The position numbers were made by a program, and so were the translations under genes. Shown here piece after piece: positions 36,609 through 47,934 of a DNA stretch of 64,000 nucleotides (within the stretch, counting starts at the first letter, position 1; each line of letters opens with the position of its first letter). Source of the DNA: Chamaecyparis obtusa (Eukaryota; Streptophyta; Pinopsida; Cupressales; Cupressaceae). The DNA lies in the NCBI GenBank assembly GCA_027943335.1, contig BSBK01001115.1:558001-622000 (forward strand), read 5' to 3'. The notes beneath the pieces are model-generated. The model searched no databases. It saw only the letters and a list, made by a program, of their open reading frames with translations, and was not told the DNA's origin.

Positions 36609-37397
36609 AGTTTGATTAGGGCCGATTTGGATAATGATGGATTTGATCAAATGCTGGAAATGGTCAAATTATGGATTTGATAATCCGGTTATTCATTTTT
36701 GGATTATGTTTGGACCGTTTAGTTCCACTTTTCGAAACTGGAATTGGAATTTGAGTATGATTTTTTTTTAAAAAAAATTTGAATTGTTTTAATGTTTTTG
36801 AATTTAATAATTCATTTGTATTAATGGAATAGAATTTAAAATGGAATCGCGAACTGTTTTAGGCAGCCAAAGTTGGTGGCAGGCAACCAAGTTACAATCA
36901 TTGCAACCAAAATTCGAAAAAAAAATCGACAAAAAATTTGGAAAATAAATTCGAGAAAAAATTCAAAAAAATAAAAAGTCAATTTTTTTTGAAAAAAATA
37001 TTGAAAAAAACTCTACAAAAAAATTGTCAAAAAATTTGAAAAACAATTCCGCAAAAAATTTGAATTTTTTTTTAAAAATTCGAATAAATAACAAAGTTAC
37101 AAACCACTCAGACAAATAAAAAATAAATTAAATCCCTGCCCACACAAATAAAAAATTAAAAAATTAAGTGTAGACATGAAAAATTTAAAAATTTATTTTT
37201 TCCCATTCAAATTCCAATTCCACCTTTTTAGATGGAAAATGTAAATGCTCATTTTTGGCAAAATGAGCATTTGCATATTCCTATTATATTTTCATATTGC
37301 ACTCCCAAACTAAAGATTCGACAAAATTGGAAATAACAAATGCCAATTCCAGGCTGATTCCCCCTACCAAACGGGTCTCTATTTTCTCAGTTTGATT
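36609..37397. mobile_element. AT-rich MITE-like insertion
   Basis: Bounded by the direct repeat CAGTTTGATT (36609-36618 and 37388-37397). Near the left end AGGGCCGATTTGG and near the right end the complement of AGACCCGTTTGG form an imperfect inverted pair, and the interior is rich in AAATTTGAAAAA motifs. These ends resemble the GGGCC-GTTTGG termini of PIF/hAT miniature elements. About 10 bp lie between the right inverted end and the direct repeat, so the limits are uncertain. There is no coding capacity. Confidence 0.45.
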
Positions 37398-37482
37398 GTC
37401 TACCAAATTTGGTGAGCAAACTAGAAATAGCTACTATTTTTACAAGCTTTCAATGCTCTAATATTTACTAAGCCCCGTTTGT

Positions 37483-38090
37483 TTGCAGAATTGGAATCTG
37501 ATTCAAAACCTGATTATCTCAAAATCAGGTTTTGAAATTCCGGTTTTGTGTATTCGGAAGATAGTTTGGACCATTTGGTTGACCCGGAAGATGGCTGAGA
37601 CAATCCATATTTGCGTTTGGTTGTCATTTTCGAAATTGGAATTAGAACTGAGAAATTCCTATTTATGTGTTTGGTTTGCAATTTCAAATTGGAATTGGAA
37701 TTACATTATCCATTTTATGTGTTTGGTTCTACATTTTGAATTGGATTTAGAATTTGACAAGAAAATATTTAAATTTTTTTAATTATTATATAATGTTTTA
37801 ATTTAATATTTTATTTATTTTGTCCATTTTTTTATTTATATTTTTCTTTATTAATTTATATTTTTATATAGTAAATCATAAACAAAATTTAATTTTTTTT
37901 TCAATATTGTGAATAGTAAAGTTAACTTTTTTAATAATTTTATACATTATCTTTAACAATATTATAACAAGAAAATAATTATAGCATTGCTCGATATCAC
38001 ATCAAAATATAAATAAGTCATAGCATTGCTCGATATCACATCAAAATATAAATAAGTCATATAGTCCACATATATATCTATTTCTGCATA
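37483..38090. other. Subterminal AT-rich region of the Harbinger candidate
   Basis: It carries repeated AATTGGAATT-type motifs (37480-37760) like those in the MITE-like insert at 36609-37397, then A/T-rich sequence. A 45-base segment (TCATAGCATTGCTCGATATC..) is repeated in tandem near 37980 and 38020. There is no gene. Confidence 0.5.
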
Positions 38091-38131
38091 ATGACCCAAC
38101 AAAGTAGTGTGATTGTTGCACAAAGTAAACA

Positions 38132-38490
38132 TCATAAAAACATGACATCGGCTTTATAGGTAGCCTCCGCTTTTCTAATAGCTTTCCCGAGCCCTTTGCA
38201 AGACTTGCACTCATCATCCACAGCAGGTATATGTGTAGAAGGTGTAGATGATGTAGACAACAATGGGGTGTCATCGGCCCACTGAAAGTAGTCACATCCA
38301 CCGCCATCCTACAATATAAATCTAAGTTAGTTTCACTATAATGACTAATATTTATTCTTTGTAAATATTTAAATATTGTGCAATTAACAACTTTTTTCTT
38401 ATTTACGCAAGTCCAAAATTTATGCTCTGGATTAGTGTCTGTGTGTGACGTCCTCAACACGTAGGGCATTCCATCACCACAGTCACACAT
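38132..38490 (-). CDS. GRF-type zinc-finger protein, two exons
   Basis: Exon 1 (38490-38392) reads MCDCGDGMPYVLRTSHTD, then NPEHKFWTC. A GT..AG intron (38391-38309) is removed in phase 0, and exon 2 (38308-38132) continues DGGGCDYFQWADDTPLL, ending at a TGA. The C-x-C..NP..F..C..GC.YFQW pattern is the zf-GRF domain, a nucleic-acid-binding finger found in topoisomerase III, APE2 and many small plant proteins linked to transposons. The short C-terminal part has CKSCKGLGKAIRKAEATY. The start may lie a little upstream (DGYDKCPM precedes in frame). It is uninterrupted once the intron is removed, which is notable among its decayed neighbours. It is likely part of the Harbinger element; host gene capture is the alternative. 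Confidence 0.7.
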
Positions 38491-39011
38491 AGGACATTTA
38501 TCATAGCCATCACCACTGTATCAAACAATTTTTTGTTCTTTCATACTATTTTGTTCATTCATATAACAACATGACTATATTCTATCAGTACAAATTGAAA
38601 AAGTTTCATTTATGTTGATATTACGAATTTATACAAAAAAATATAATGACACAACTATAGCATCAGATAGAAGATGGAGAAGAACAATATCCATGAACTG
38701 AATGGTGGTGTGAAAACACACCGTTAAAGAAGAAAATGCAAGGAAATCCACTCTCTATGCCCTTATGCCCCACATTCGATGAGCAACCATCTCATATCCT
38801 GCTCATTCTTCCCATTACTTCCTGTATTGTTAGATGGTCATTCCTGCATCTACAAAGTAAACATGATAGAAAAACTAAAACTTGATATTTTTAAATGGAA
38901 TACACCAAGGAGTACATTTAGAAATATTGACCATTTGTGAACATGAACAGTAAACAATCATCAGATAGCTCTTTTTTTTATCAGCATATGTCGATATTTT
39001 TGGCATCAATG

Positions 39012-39233
39012 TTTGAAATAGCTTCTGGATTCGATTGTGTAGATAGTTTTGGATCACGCTCTGTGATCCATCATCAAGATGAAAGAGAGAAAAATGATTG
39101 CAATAGACCAAAATGATGGACTTTTCTTTCAATCATTTTGCTCTCTTCCATCCTAATGAAGGATCACAGAGTGTGATCGGAAATGTTCATGCCAAAAATA
39201 TCTACAAAATCAAATCCAGAAGCTATTTCAAAT
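39012..39233. repeat. Long imperfect hairpin
   Basis: The left arm starting TTTGAAATAGCTTCTGGATT (39012) is inverted at the right end (to 39233), with arms of about 90-105 bp. They pair through GATCAC(G/A)CTCTGTGATC and AGAGAG.AAAATGATTG to a loop of about 20 bases. One arm has about 16 extra bases. It could be a small foldback transposon or a young inverted duplication able to make small RNAs. Confidence 0.7.
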
Positions 39234-39748
39234 ATTTTTAATGTCAGCATATGTGTAGTCTCACTTTATCATCATATGTGTACTCTTAGAGCTATCCATT
39301 TCTGTTTCTGTACCTATCACGTGGTTTTTAAAAATGAATGAAAAATGAAAAGAAATTCAAGATGAAATAGAGCATTGAACAAAGTAGAATTATTCCACTT
39401 AATTTCGTAATTCAATAGTAATAACAATATGGTTAGGGTATATACATACAGAATCATGAACAATACAGTCATCTACCAAAATACATTTATAAAACCATGT
39501 CTGAAGAACTAGAAATGGATAGTTCTGAGAGTACACCTTAACAATGCATTAAATTAAGCATTCATCATGTGGTACTCCTTCATGTATTCCACTTAAATAT
39601 GTTAAAAGCAACAAGACTAACAAATGCAAGAATATGTCTATAAACTTTCACACTCATACTGAATCACAAGAGCTGAAAGAGAGAATAAGTAATTTCCAAA
39701 TTTCTCGAATAAATAATTAATGCATTTAATAGAATTTAATTTAATGTA

Positions 39749-39945
39749 ACATCATACTACATTACAAGTAGATTGTAATGCAGTATGATGTTCATCAAGA
39801 TTGACCTCAGATTGATCATTATTCCATAAATGTCTATTGTTGCAATTTGTAATCTTGATGAACATCATACTGCATTACAAGCAGATTGTAATGCAGTATG
39901 ATGTTCATCAAAATTGACCTCAGATTGATCATTATTCCATACATG
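39749..39945. repeat. 111-bp duplication of a palindrome
   Basis: The palindrome CATCATACT-ACATTACAAG..TAGATTGTAATGCAGTATGATG occurs at 39750-39793 and again 111 bp later. Each is followed by the direct repeat TTCATCAA(G/A)ATTGACCTCAG. An extra inverted piece (AATCTTGATGAACATCATAC) sits between them. Confidence 0.8.
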
Positions 39946-40425
39946 GTTAATGTTATTCTAGCAGTAGCCATGTATGAAATAACTATTTTACATTGCAACA
40001 ATAGTTCATATCAGAAGTTTGCAGGTCTCTCACTATGACACAAACTTTCATATTCAAGCCATAATCAAGCTCATAAACATAATGATCTAAGATGTGAGTG
40101 GTGACAAAGGCTATTAATGGAGTGGCCATTAAAACTCAAGCAACCTCATCCCGCATATCAAATTTCAAAGAATCACAATAATTAATGAAAATCTCATTAA
40201 TGTGATTGCCAACAAGTAGTCAAGCTTGTATTAATATCCATTCTCTATGCACCACAATTTCCAGCCACAACTGTACATGTGTCAAGACAATGTAACTATA
40301 CAACAAATGAAGGTCAACACCATTATTTAAGGTCTCCCATGACATGTTTTTCATTAGACAAAACCTCTTATAAATATGGCACGATAAGACAAGATTAATT
40401 TCATGCTTTTCTAAGTGCTCAATCT

Positions 40426-40427
<2 letters not shown>

Positions 40428-40479
<52 letters not shown>

Positions 40480-40490
40480 CATACATACCT
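40428..40490. repeat. (TG)n / (TATG)n microsatellite
   Basis: TATATATATG is followed by about 16 TG units, then TATG and its complement. The minus-strand frame reading through it is an artefact. Confidence 0.95.
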
Positions 40491-41493
40491 TTAAGTTCAC
40501 AGCCATTGGCATACATAAGACAATGACCTCTAACAACTATATCATAGTTATTACATCCTTTTAACGGATACTCCACCAAATGTATATCAAGTGAACAATG
40601 TGCCATGCAATATGAACATCAAACATCAATCAACATACCCACACAATAGGGGAAAATCATGAATCTCAAGAAGCATTGTCATCATAGCAGGTACATTTGA
40701 GGCATAGTGGATTCATACAGTCCAATCAGTGGATAAACTTAACAACATCTTGAACATTAGCGTAAAGCACAACTAACATTGAGTATAGCATCATTTCACT
40801 CACAATGCATAAAATATCATAACATAAAATACATTAGGTCCTCTCAAGGAACTAAGCATGATAGAATAGACACATCCACTACAATGCAGTCACAACAACA
40901 AGCAATAGTCCTAGCACATCATAACTCACAAAGAGTACCAATGCACACTGAAGCAGAACGTAGTTCAGGCACCTGAGAGAAAAGAATAAACATAACTCAA
41001 CATTTCCAGAAAGAACACTTAGAATCATATTCATCATCATGGTCAATGATATTTCCCATCTCAGAGGTTAGGTATACAGTCATGTTACCTGGTCTAATAA
41101 GAGAAAATAGCTCATTTTTCTAAACTTTTACCCATAGACCCCTTTACAGTTTCATATATTTGGGAATCAAGTCATCAAATAAAAGGAAGATGATATCAGT
41201 CTTGAATGAAGAATAATTGCTATGATACATTACAAATGAATCAACATCACAAAAATATAGACAAGGTTGGATTGTTGTACCCTTACGAGCAGTGATAGGG
41301 TCTTTAGGAAACCAATTTACATTTCATTATCTCATAATATATTTGATAAACAAAAACTATGTTTGATAAACAATCATCAACCATAAACAATCATAAACAA
41401 TCATCAACCAAAACATAGTTGTATCAATGTATGTGAACAAGTATGATAAAGTTTTAACTCATGATAAAGTTTGATAAAGTATGTAGAAAATAA

Positions 41494-42568
41494 CTATAAT
41501 CCACCATATGTGGTTGCAATCCAGTCCACTCTCTCATCCCCAGTCATCAACAAGAACCCTTTGTCTCTTTCACGTTCAACCATGAAGGTGTCGTATACCC
41601 TCAGGAATACACCTCGACTCAATTTAGGGATGGATTTGAGAGCGGTATATGCGCCCGTCAAAGCATTGTCATGATCAAATTGATCAATTTTGTGAAAGTG
41701 AACATTGCTCATGCCATCTTTTATTTTCTTCAGTATTTCACACATGGCATCCAAGGAAGCGGCCATACTTACCTTCCTCCTCTTTACCACCCTTGTGATT
41801 GATGATGTAGGAGTTCTTCTAGCACTTGCAGTTGTAGTGGACTGATTGGAAGGATTATAAGGGTCTTCGTCCAAATCAATAGCACTATCAAGATGTATAC
41901 TGAAACCAATGTCCTCTTCATCATGCACATTGAATGGCTCTTCCATAGGGTTCCCTTCTTCAGTATCAAGGGCCTTCGTAGCTGCATTACCTTTAGCAAT
42001 GTCATTACCCACAATTGCACCCAATTCATTGAAGTATTGGAAGGGCTGCCTCTTATACACTTGGCATTTTTTAACTCTCTTCTCTACATGTTGGCATAAA
42101 TAAATGGATTAGGTTATTTTTCTTTCATTATTAACTTTATAAGAAGCCAATATTATTTCCATCAAAATAGTAGAGAGATCACCCTACCTTCAGAAGCTCA
42201 TCCCACACGCTATCCTCAGTTTCCATGCACTGATTTGCCTCGTTCCAAGAGAAACCACTTGTATTTCTTAGCTCTTTCATCACTCTATACACAAGCTTCC
42301 ATGTTTTCAACTTATTTTTGAAGTTGTCCTTTGATAGATTGAGGTTCATATCCGCGTTGAACCTCCTCTCAATGGCGGTCCACGCTTCTTTTTTGAATCC
42401 TCCGTCACATTTTCTTCCAAGTTGTACTTGTTCGAGGAGCAAGTCTAGAAACTTGTGTTCCATGTCTTTTGTCCACATTATCTTCTTTGAGGAAGAAGAT
42501 ATTTGGCTCGTGTTACTGATTTCTTCCATGCTCGTCATTAGTTTTGTGTATGCCCTGTTGTAGATCAA
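41494..42568 (-). CDS. PIF/Harbinger ORF1: Myb/SANT-like DNA-binding protein, two exons
   Basis: Exon 1 (42568-42188) contains a Myb/SANT-like domain (Myb_DNA-bind_3 type): KIMWTKDMEHKFLDLLLEQ, FKKEAWTAIERRFN, KNKLKTWKLVYRVMKEL and SGFSWNE. A GT..AG intron (42187-42082) leads to exon 2 (42081-41494): KRVKKCQVYKRQPFQYF, an acidic stretch, a basic RRTPTS..KRRK region, and a C-terminal LDAMCEILKKIKDGM helix, with a stop at 41494-41496. In this superfamily ORF1 binds the transposon ends and helps carry the transposase to the nucleus. Translation may start at the first ATG (42568) or a later one near 42535. No internal stop is seen after removing the intron, so it could still be expressed. Confidence 0.85.
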
Positions 42569-42620
42569 CTGATCACAATGTACATATTGTTGTTAATGGT
42601 ATAAACATATGACATGGAAT

Positions 42621-42975
42621 ACTTCCAGATACAAACAGAAGAAAAAGGAAACCATCATGTATATCAAAGTATCTTCATACATCACTTTGGTCAAATAAAA
42701 CACATTGACCCATACAAGTCCAATACTTCCAGATAAAAACAACAGAAAAAGGAAACCATCATGTATATCAAAGTATCTTCATACATCACTTTAGTCAAAT
42801 AAAACACATTGACCCATAAAATTCCAATACTTATAGATAAAAACAACAAAAAAAGGAAACCATGATGTATATCAAAGTATCTTCATACATCACTTTGGTT
42901 AAATAAAACACATTGACCCATAAATGTCCAGTACTTCCAGATAAAAACAAAAGAAAAAGGAAACCATCATGTAGT
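42621..42975. repeat. 104-bp tandem repeat, about 3.4 copies
   Basis: ACTTCCAGAT or ACTTATAGAT occurs at 42621, 42725, 42829 and 42933, an exact 104-bp step, in the spacer between ORF1 and the transposase gene. The units are highly similar, which indicates recent amplification. Confidence 0.92.
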
Positions 42976-42995
42976 CTTGACTCATAAAAGAAAAA

Positions 42996-44231
42996 CTATT
43001 CTTGGGATCTGTACTCTTCCCACATTCTACTTGCTATATCATCTCGAAACTGTACCCACTAGTCTCTATCACGTTGAGACAACCCATATGTCTCTAGCAT
43101 TGGTACATTTATCCCATCATGATCATCTTCCTCTTTGGTACCAATTTCGGATGGAATGTCATCCTTTAATGTAATGTAGTTGTGTAGTATACAACATGCT
43201 AATACAATATGGGCTTGTGTCATGATAGAATGAGACATGGCATGCCTCAGGATTGGAAAACGCTGCTTCAAAATACCAAATGTACACTCTACTAAGTTTC
43301 TAAGAGAGGAGTGTCGATGGTTGAACAACTCTTTTCCAGAGTTTATAGGATTCTCTCTTGAAAACTCCTTCGAGTGGTAGCCTGTACACCGATAAGGATC
43401 AAGAAATCCAGGTGCATTAGGATATCCAACATCCACTAGAAAATATTTTCCTACATAAATAAAGTATATTATTAAAACTTGAAACATTGATTGTACCCTT
43501 GAGTATATTAAACTATGATTTGGCTTATGGAGGGGAACAACAAGAGGATTTGCTCTTGATAGAGCTGAAGCTAGAAAATGACTATACGCAACAGACCCTT
43601 CCCAACCAGCAAGGCAGTACTAAAACTTATAATCAAAGAAACACACACCCATAATATTTTGCGACAGGTTACCTTTTCTATCATGATATTTGCCCTGCAT
43701 GTCGACATCGACGGTGATTGGTATATGTGCTCCATCGATAGTTCCAACACAATCCTATATGATATGATACAATAATCAATTCTATGGTCAACCAATAATA
43801 TGATAAGGATAAAAATCCATACAAGAAATTTGTAACAACACAAGAATTACCTTGAAGAATGGATCAAAACGTTCATTCCCACTAATTTCAGGAGGAGTGT
43901 TTAGACTAGGTGGTACAAAGCAATCCTTGTGGAGTGCTAAGATAGCCATCAACACCTTGTAGAAGTATCGGTTGATTGTCTCTCCTGAGTGCCCAAAGTT
44001 ATGGGAAATCTTGCAGTTCCTCAGATTGTGGCCAAGGGTATGGAGGAACATCACAAGTTGTTATTCTAACATCAAGCGTATTGTATATGTCAAGCTTCCT
44101 TTCAGCCTTAGGATAGTAGCTAGACGAAAGAAGGCTCCCCTACTCATGTAAATCTGATCATGACAATCCACATCATTGGAATGAATAACCATTCTATAAA
44201 AAGAATTTCCTTTTCTTTTTTGTTTACCCAT
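42996..44231 (-). pseudogene. PIF/Harbinger DDE transposase, three exons, with stops
   Basis: HARBI1-like nuclease. Exon 1 (44231-43851): N-terminal helical region, MFLHTLGHNLRN, FGHSGETINRYF and GNERFDPFFK. Intron 43850-43755. Exon 2 (from 43754): DCVGTIDGAHIPI (first catalytic Asp), DMQGKYHDRKGNLSQNIMG, and an AGWEGS motif. The second intron ends at 43451. Exon 3 (43450-42996): YFLVDVGYPNAPGF (second Asp), KELFNHRHSSLRNLVE (catalytic Glu), CTFGILKQRFPIL and ACCILHNYI. The DDE triad is intact. However, in-frame stops occur near 44075 (before QLVMFLH), 43621 (KF*YCLAGW) and 43059 (RDRD*WVQF), so it is probably inactive. It sits upstream of ORF1 on the same strand. Confidence 0.9.
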
Positions 44232-44689
44232 TTATGCACTGCCTTCTTGGGCTACCACTACTTTGGCTATGACAAGACAAGCAAAAAGAACTGCGAGAAG
44301 ATGAGAATATGTGGTCTCCACAGCTACTCATCCTAGAACGTCAATATTCTCAATAGGATCCATCAATGGCCTGAAATGTGGACAAACATAATGATTTGAG
44401 CGAGGAGATATCCAGTATGAACCTACTGTTCCTTATAAGTACATCTTGTCCACAATTTAAAATTTTCTATTTTTTCATTAAGAATAATTTATTACTCCTC
44501 TGTATGAATAGTTGAACCAAAATGAAGACACACTAGTATAGAAGAAAAACTCAAGAAACAAATAAAATGACCATACAACTCAATCTTTGTGATTTATTAA
44601 GCAAACTATTTTCAAAAGAGAAAAGATTCAATATTACACACATTCCTAATTCCAATAGAGGTGGGTTGGCATAACTTTTGTTTCAAAAT

Positions 44690-45290
44690 ATCAATGCAAA
44701 CGCAATAGTACATGCCGCTCATTTACCACAGTTGTGCATCTTTTTAGTAAACGATACAAAATTGTGCATCTTTTTAGTAAGTTTCTAATAAGTTTCTAAA
44801 AAGATGCACAATTTTGTATCGTTTACCACTGAATTATATTATAATAAGTGTTATAAGAATCTTTTTAGTAAGTTTCTAATAAGTTTCTAAAAAGATGCAC
44901 AACTCTATATCAATACAAACATAATAGTACATGTTGCTCCTTTACCACAATTGTGCATCTTTTGATATCAATTGTACTTCATGTCTTTGTGAATTTACAA
45001 CTCTATGTTGTCTCTATCTTGTGTGTGTCTGATACTGATATATGACTATTCCTAGAAATATATTAGCTCTGTACTAAATTTATCTGACATATTACCCTCG
45101 TTTGGTTCTAGTTTCTATTTTGTGTTCCTTATTCACCTACTATTTCAGTGGTAAATGATACAGAATTGTGCATCTTTTTAGAAACTTATTATAAACTTAC
45201 TAAAAAGATGCACAATTTTGTATCATTTACTAAAAAGATGAACAATTGTGGTAAAGGAGCAGCATGTACTATTGCGTTTAAATATGCTTC
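44690..45290. repeat. Foldback repeat cluster (GATGCACAA motif)
   Basis: A segment of about 140 bp at 44690-44835 (ATAGTACATGCCGCTC, then TTTACCAC and GTGCATCTTTTTAGTAA) is inverted at about 45134-45286. Each arm contains its own palindrome (ACAAAATTGTGCATCTTTTT and its complement). A third partial copy lies at 44850-44960. The arms straddle the left terminus of the 45090-49019 element, so they may be independent insertions of one MITE family. Confidence 0.65.
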
Positions 45291-45794
45291 GCTGCAAGAA
45301 AACGGGGATGGCCTCATATATTTAAATATGCTTCATTGCAAGAAATCTATTAATGATTACTATGGATATTACTATGGAAGAGGAGAAGATTTAGAAGATT
45401 GCAATAAAGATGAATGCAACCTATCATTAGAGGTTTCTCAGGATGTTGTAATTGTTGAAGCAGGTCAAATCAAAGATGAAGTAGTAGATGAGATGGAGGA
45501 GCAACATGTACTATTGCGTTTAAATATGCTTCGCTGTAGGAAAACTGGGATGGCCTCATATATTTAAATATGCTTCGTTGCAAGAAATCTATTAATGATT
45601 ACTATGGATATTACTATGGAAGAGGAGAAAATTTAGAAGATTGCAATAAAGATGAATGCAACCTATCATTAGAGGTTTCTCATGATGTTGTAATTGTTGA
45701 AGGAGGTCAAATCAGAGATGAAGTAGTAGATGAGATGGAGATTTTTCAAGCCCCAAATTTGATGAGGGAGAGGATGAATGCATATAGACTTTGA
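45257..45794 (+). pseudogene. Duplicated ORF segment, unidentified
   Basis: A 242-bp unit starting GAGCA(G/A)CATGTACTATTGCG occurs at 45257 and 45499. The reading frame is preserved across most of each copy: SINDYYGYYYGRGE, then CNKDECNLSLEV and VDEMEE or VDEMEIFQAP, with a stop at 45565-45567 between the copies. The second copy ends at 45792-45794 after RERMNAYRL. It is acidic and looks coding, but I recognise no family. It may be a captured gene fragment. Confidence 0.35.
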
Positions 45795-46153
45795 AAAACA
45801 CAAAAAAGAAGTAAAATAGAAGGGTTTTTTTAATGAAAAAAGAAAAGAATATTGTCACATACTTAGAGGTAGAATAAAAGAGATTACTAAAGTTCCTATA
45901 AATGACAAAGTTTCTAAATTGCAATAAGGACAACAAAGAAAAGAATAAATGACAACTAATTTAAGTGACGATTATGAAAAGAATGGATAATCCTAACTTG
46001 ATATTCAAAACAAAGAGGAAAAGATAAAAATCGAAAGAAAGAGGAGTTAGACTTAAATTGCTTTGAAAGACCAACAACAAACTAAACAAGCAATGAGAAA
46101 AGCTAAAATAGATTTTTGTTGAGGTGGGTTTAAGTCTAAAAGGAGAGGCAAAG

Positions 46154-46304
46154 TCTATCCAGCCAACTAAATCTATCAGATTTGAGAGTTTATTTGATTT
46201 TATTAATTAAAATAAATTAGCAGATAAGTTGTATTGTGATTTTTATTTTATTTAATAAATACAAATAAATTGTCAAATTTGGTGGATTCAGTCGGCTGGA
46301 TAGC
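46154..46304. repeat. Small foldback MITE of about 150 bp
   Basis: CTATCCAGCC at 46155 is inverted at 46294-46303. The arms (about 60 bp) then pair imperfectly through AACT.AATC.A and TTTATTTGATTTTATTAA-like sequence around an AT-rich centre. It is non-coding and lies within the 45090-49019 element. Confidence 0.7.
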
Positions 46305-47194
46305 TATTTCCAAAAGGAGGTAGAAGAATAAAAAGAATAATTAATATAAGATGATGGTTTATCATCAAATAGATATTAAAGAAATCTTAAAAATGTATGA
46401 AATATTATAGAAGTGCTAACAAGATGAAAGAGACCCTTCCAATCTGATTTTTCAATTCAAAAGGATGATTCTATCGTACAACAGTCTGATTTTTCAATTC
46501 AAAAGGATGATGATATTGTACAGTCTAAATTTATGAGCACCATAAATAACTCTTTTTTGGGATACTTATACTTCTTAAGATAAAAGTTATCTTGCATCAA
46601 CAAAAGATCATTAGCGATTGGGTTGTTTCTTGATGTTTAGAAATTTTTAGATTGATTATACAAAATTAGAGCTTTGAACTATGTTAGTAAATAATCTTGT
46701 CATTGCAAAAATATCCAACTCACCCAACAACTAGCAACAAAATTTACCAACAAATAGAAAAATCATTATACATGATATTTAACCCATCAAATGGATTGAA
46801 ACATTGCAAAAATCCATTGACACTAGAAACCTACCATAACAGAAACGTTGATAGACATTGGTTTTGGGGTCTCAAATCAAGCAAGGCAAGGTGATTGTCA
46901 ATCCCAGCCACCACCAATTTAGACCCCAAATCTGTGATTCTCAGTGCAAGTGCTCAATAATTTGCAACAACCTATAGTTGATATGCCTCATACTCTATAC
47001 TTCACAGCTTGCTTCAAACATACAACCAATCCTACTATGGTATGGTTACATGGTCCTCCTTGTAATCCTAGAAAGCTAGCATTATGGATAGCAGTCTCGA
47101 GGTAGACACCAAAAACCAACTCCTTGAAAAGTATTAGGCCTCCTCAAAGGTCTTAAAGACTTATGCATCAATGTTGTAACAATGCAATGGATGG
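46305..47194. other. No recognised feature
   Basis: AT-rich sequence with one short tandem echo (CTGATTTTTCAATTCAAAAGGATGAT at about 46442 and 46488). The plus frame 46697-46894 is not convincing. Confidence 0.4.
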
Positions 47195-47765
47195 GTTATA
47201 ACATAAACAATTATTAATCTATAAATAGAAATTAATCACATCTGAACTGACAATAGGTTGGTTATAGAGAGGTCAATAGTTCGTTGTTGAAAATAAGTTA
47301 CACCCGGACTCATAGTGGAGTGTTCATAGAATTTGTCAATAGTTCAGTTGGTAGAGCAACAAATGAAATGTTTTAGGTTCAACTATTCGTTGAACAATAA
47401 AAGCTCAATATGGTATTAGAGTCAAACTAGGTTAGAAGGCTCAAGCACCTAGAGTGTGGCCTAAGGTGGGTATTGAAAATAAGATAATTGGTAGATAGAT
47501 CACTTTAGCAACAAATAGAAGATATTATATTCAATTTATAGCTAGTCTAAAAGTTCAAAATGGTATTAGAATCAAACCAGACTAGGAACTCCAAGCACCT
47601 GCACTGTGCTTAAGGGTTGTTGAAAATAAGTCATATCTATTGAAAATAAGCTACATTTGCAAGGCTGGTCATAGATGGGCCAGTAGTTCAGTTGGTAGAG
47701 CACTACAACAATAAATGAAAGATCTTAACTTCGAGTCCTAACTGATCCATGAAAACTCGACACTT
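47195..47765 (+). repeat. tRNA-derived SINE-like cluster
   Basis: TAGTTCAGTTGGTAGAGCA at about 47338 and 47690 is a pol III A-box region of tRNA type. About 40 bases later, AGGTTCAACTATTC and ACTTCGAGTCC are B-box-like. Between them GGTATTAGA(G/A)TCAAAC, CAAGCACCT and TTGAAAATAAG recur at about 47414 and 47561. This is a set of at least three diverged, partly tandem copies of a SINE of the plant tRNA-derived type. It is not a functional tRNA gene: the cloverleaf cannot be closed. Confidence 0.6.
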
Positions 47766-47934
47766 AACCTGCTAAAAACCAGATCATTATTCAGATACAA
47801 GGATCTTTGTATGTGTGTTATGTCAGTACTTATAAGGAATTGTATAATAGAAAGTATTAGAGGAAAGAGATTTGGATGTTGACCCTAGTGTATAGGATGA
47901 GGATGGCCCTACAAGCCTAGAACAAAGGAAAATT

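Noticed and set aside
40220..40606. 128-codon minus-strand frame with a Thr-His run
   Set aside because: It runs through a (TG)n microsatellite. No domain is recognisable and codon content is unlike a gene.
47680..47745. Possible tRNA gene (TTCAGTTGGTAGAGCA ... TTCGAGTCC)
   Set aside because: The A- and B-box motifs are present, but the acceptor and anticodon stems do not form, and related copies lie beside it. It is treated as SINE-like.
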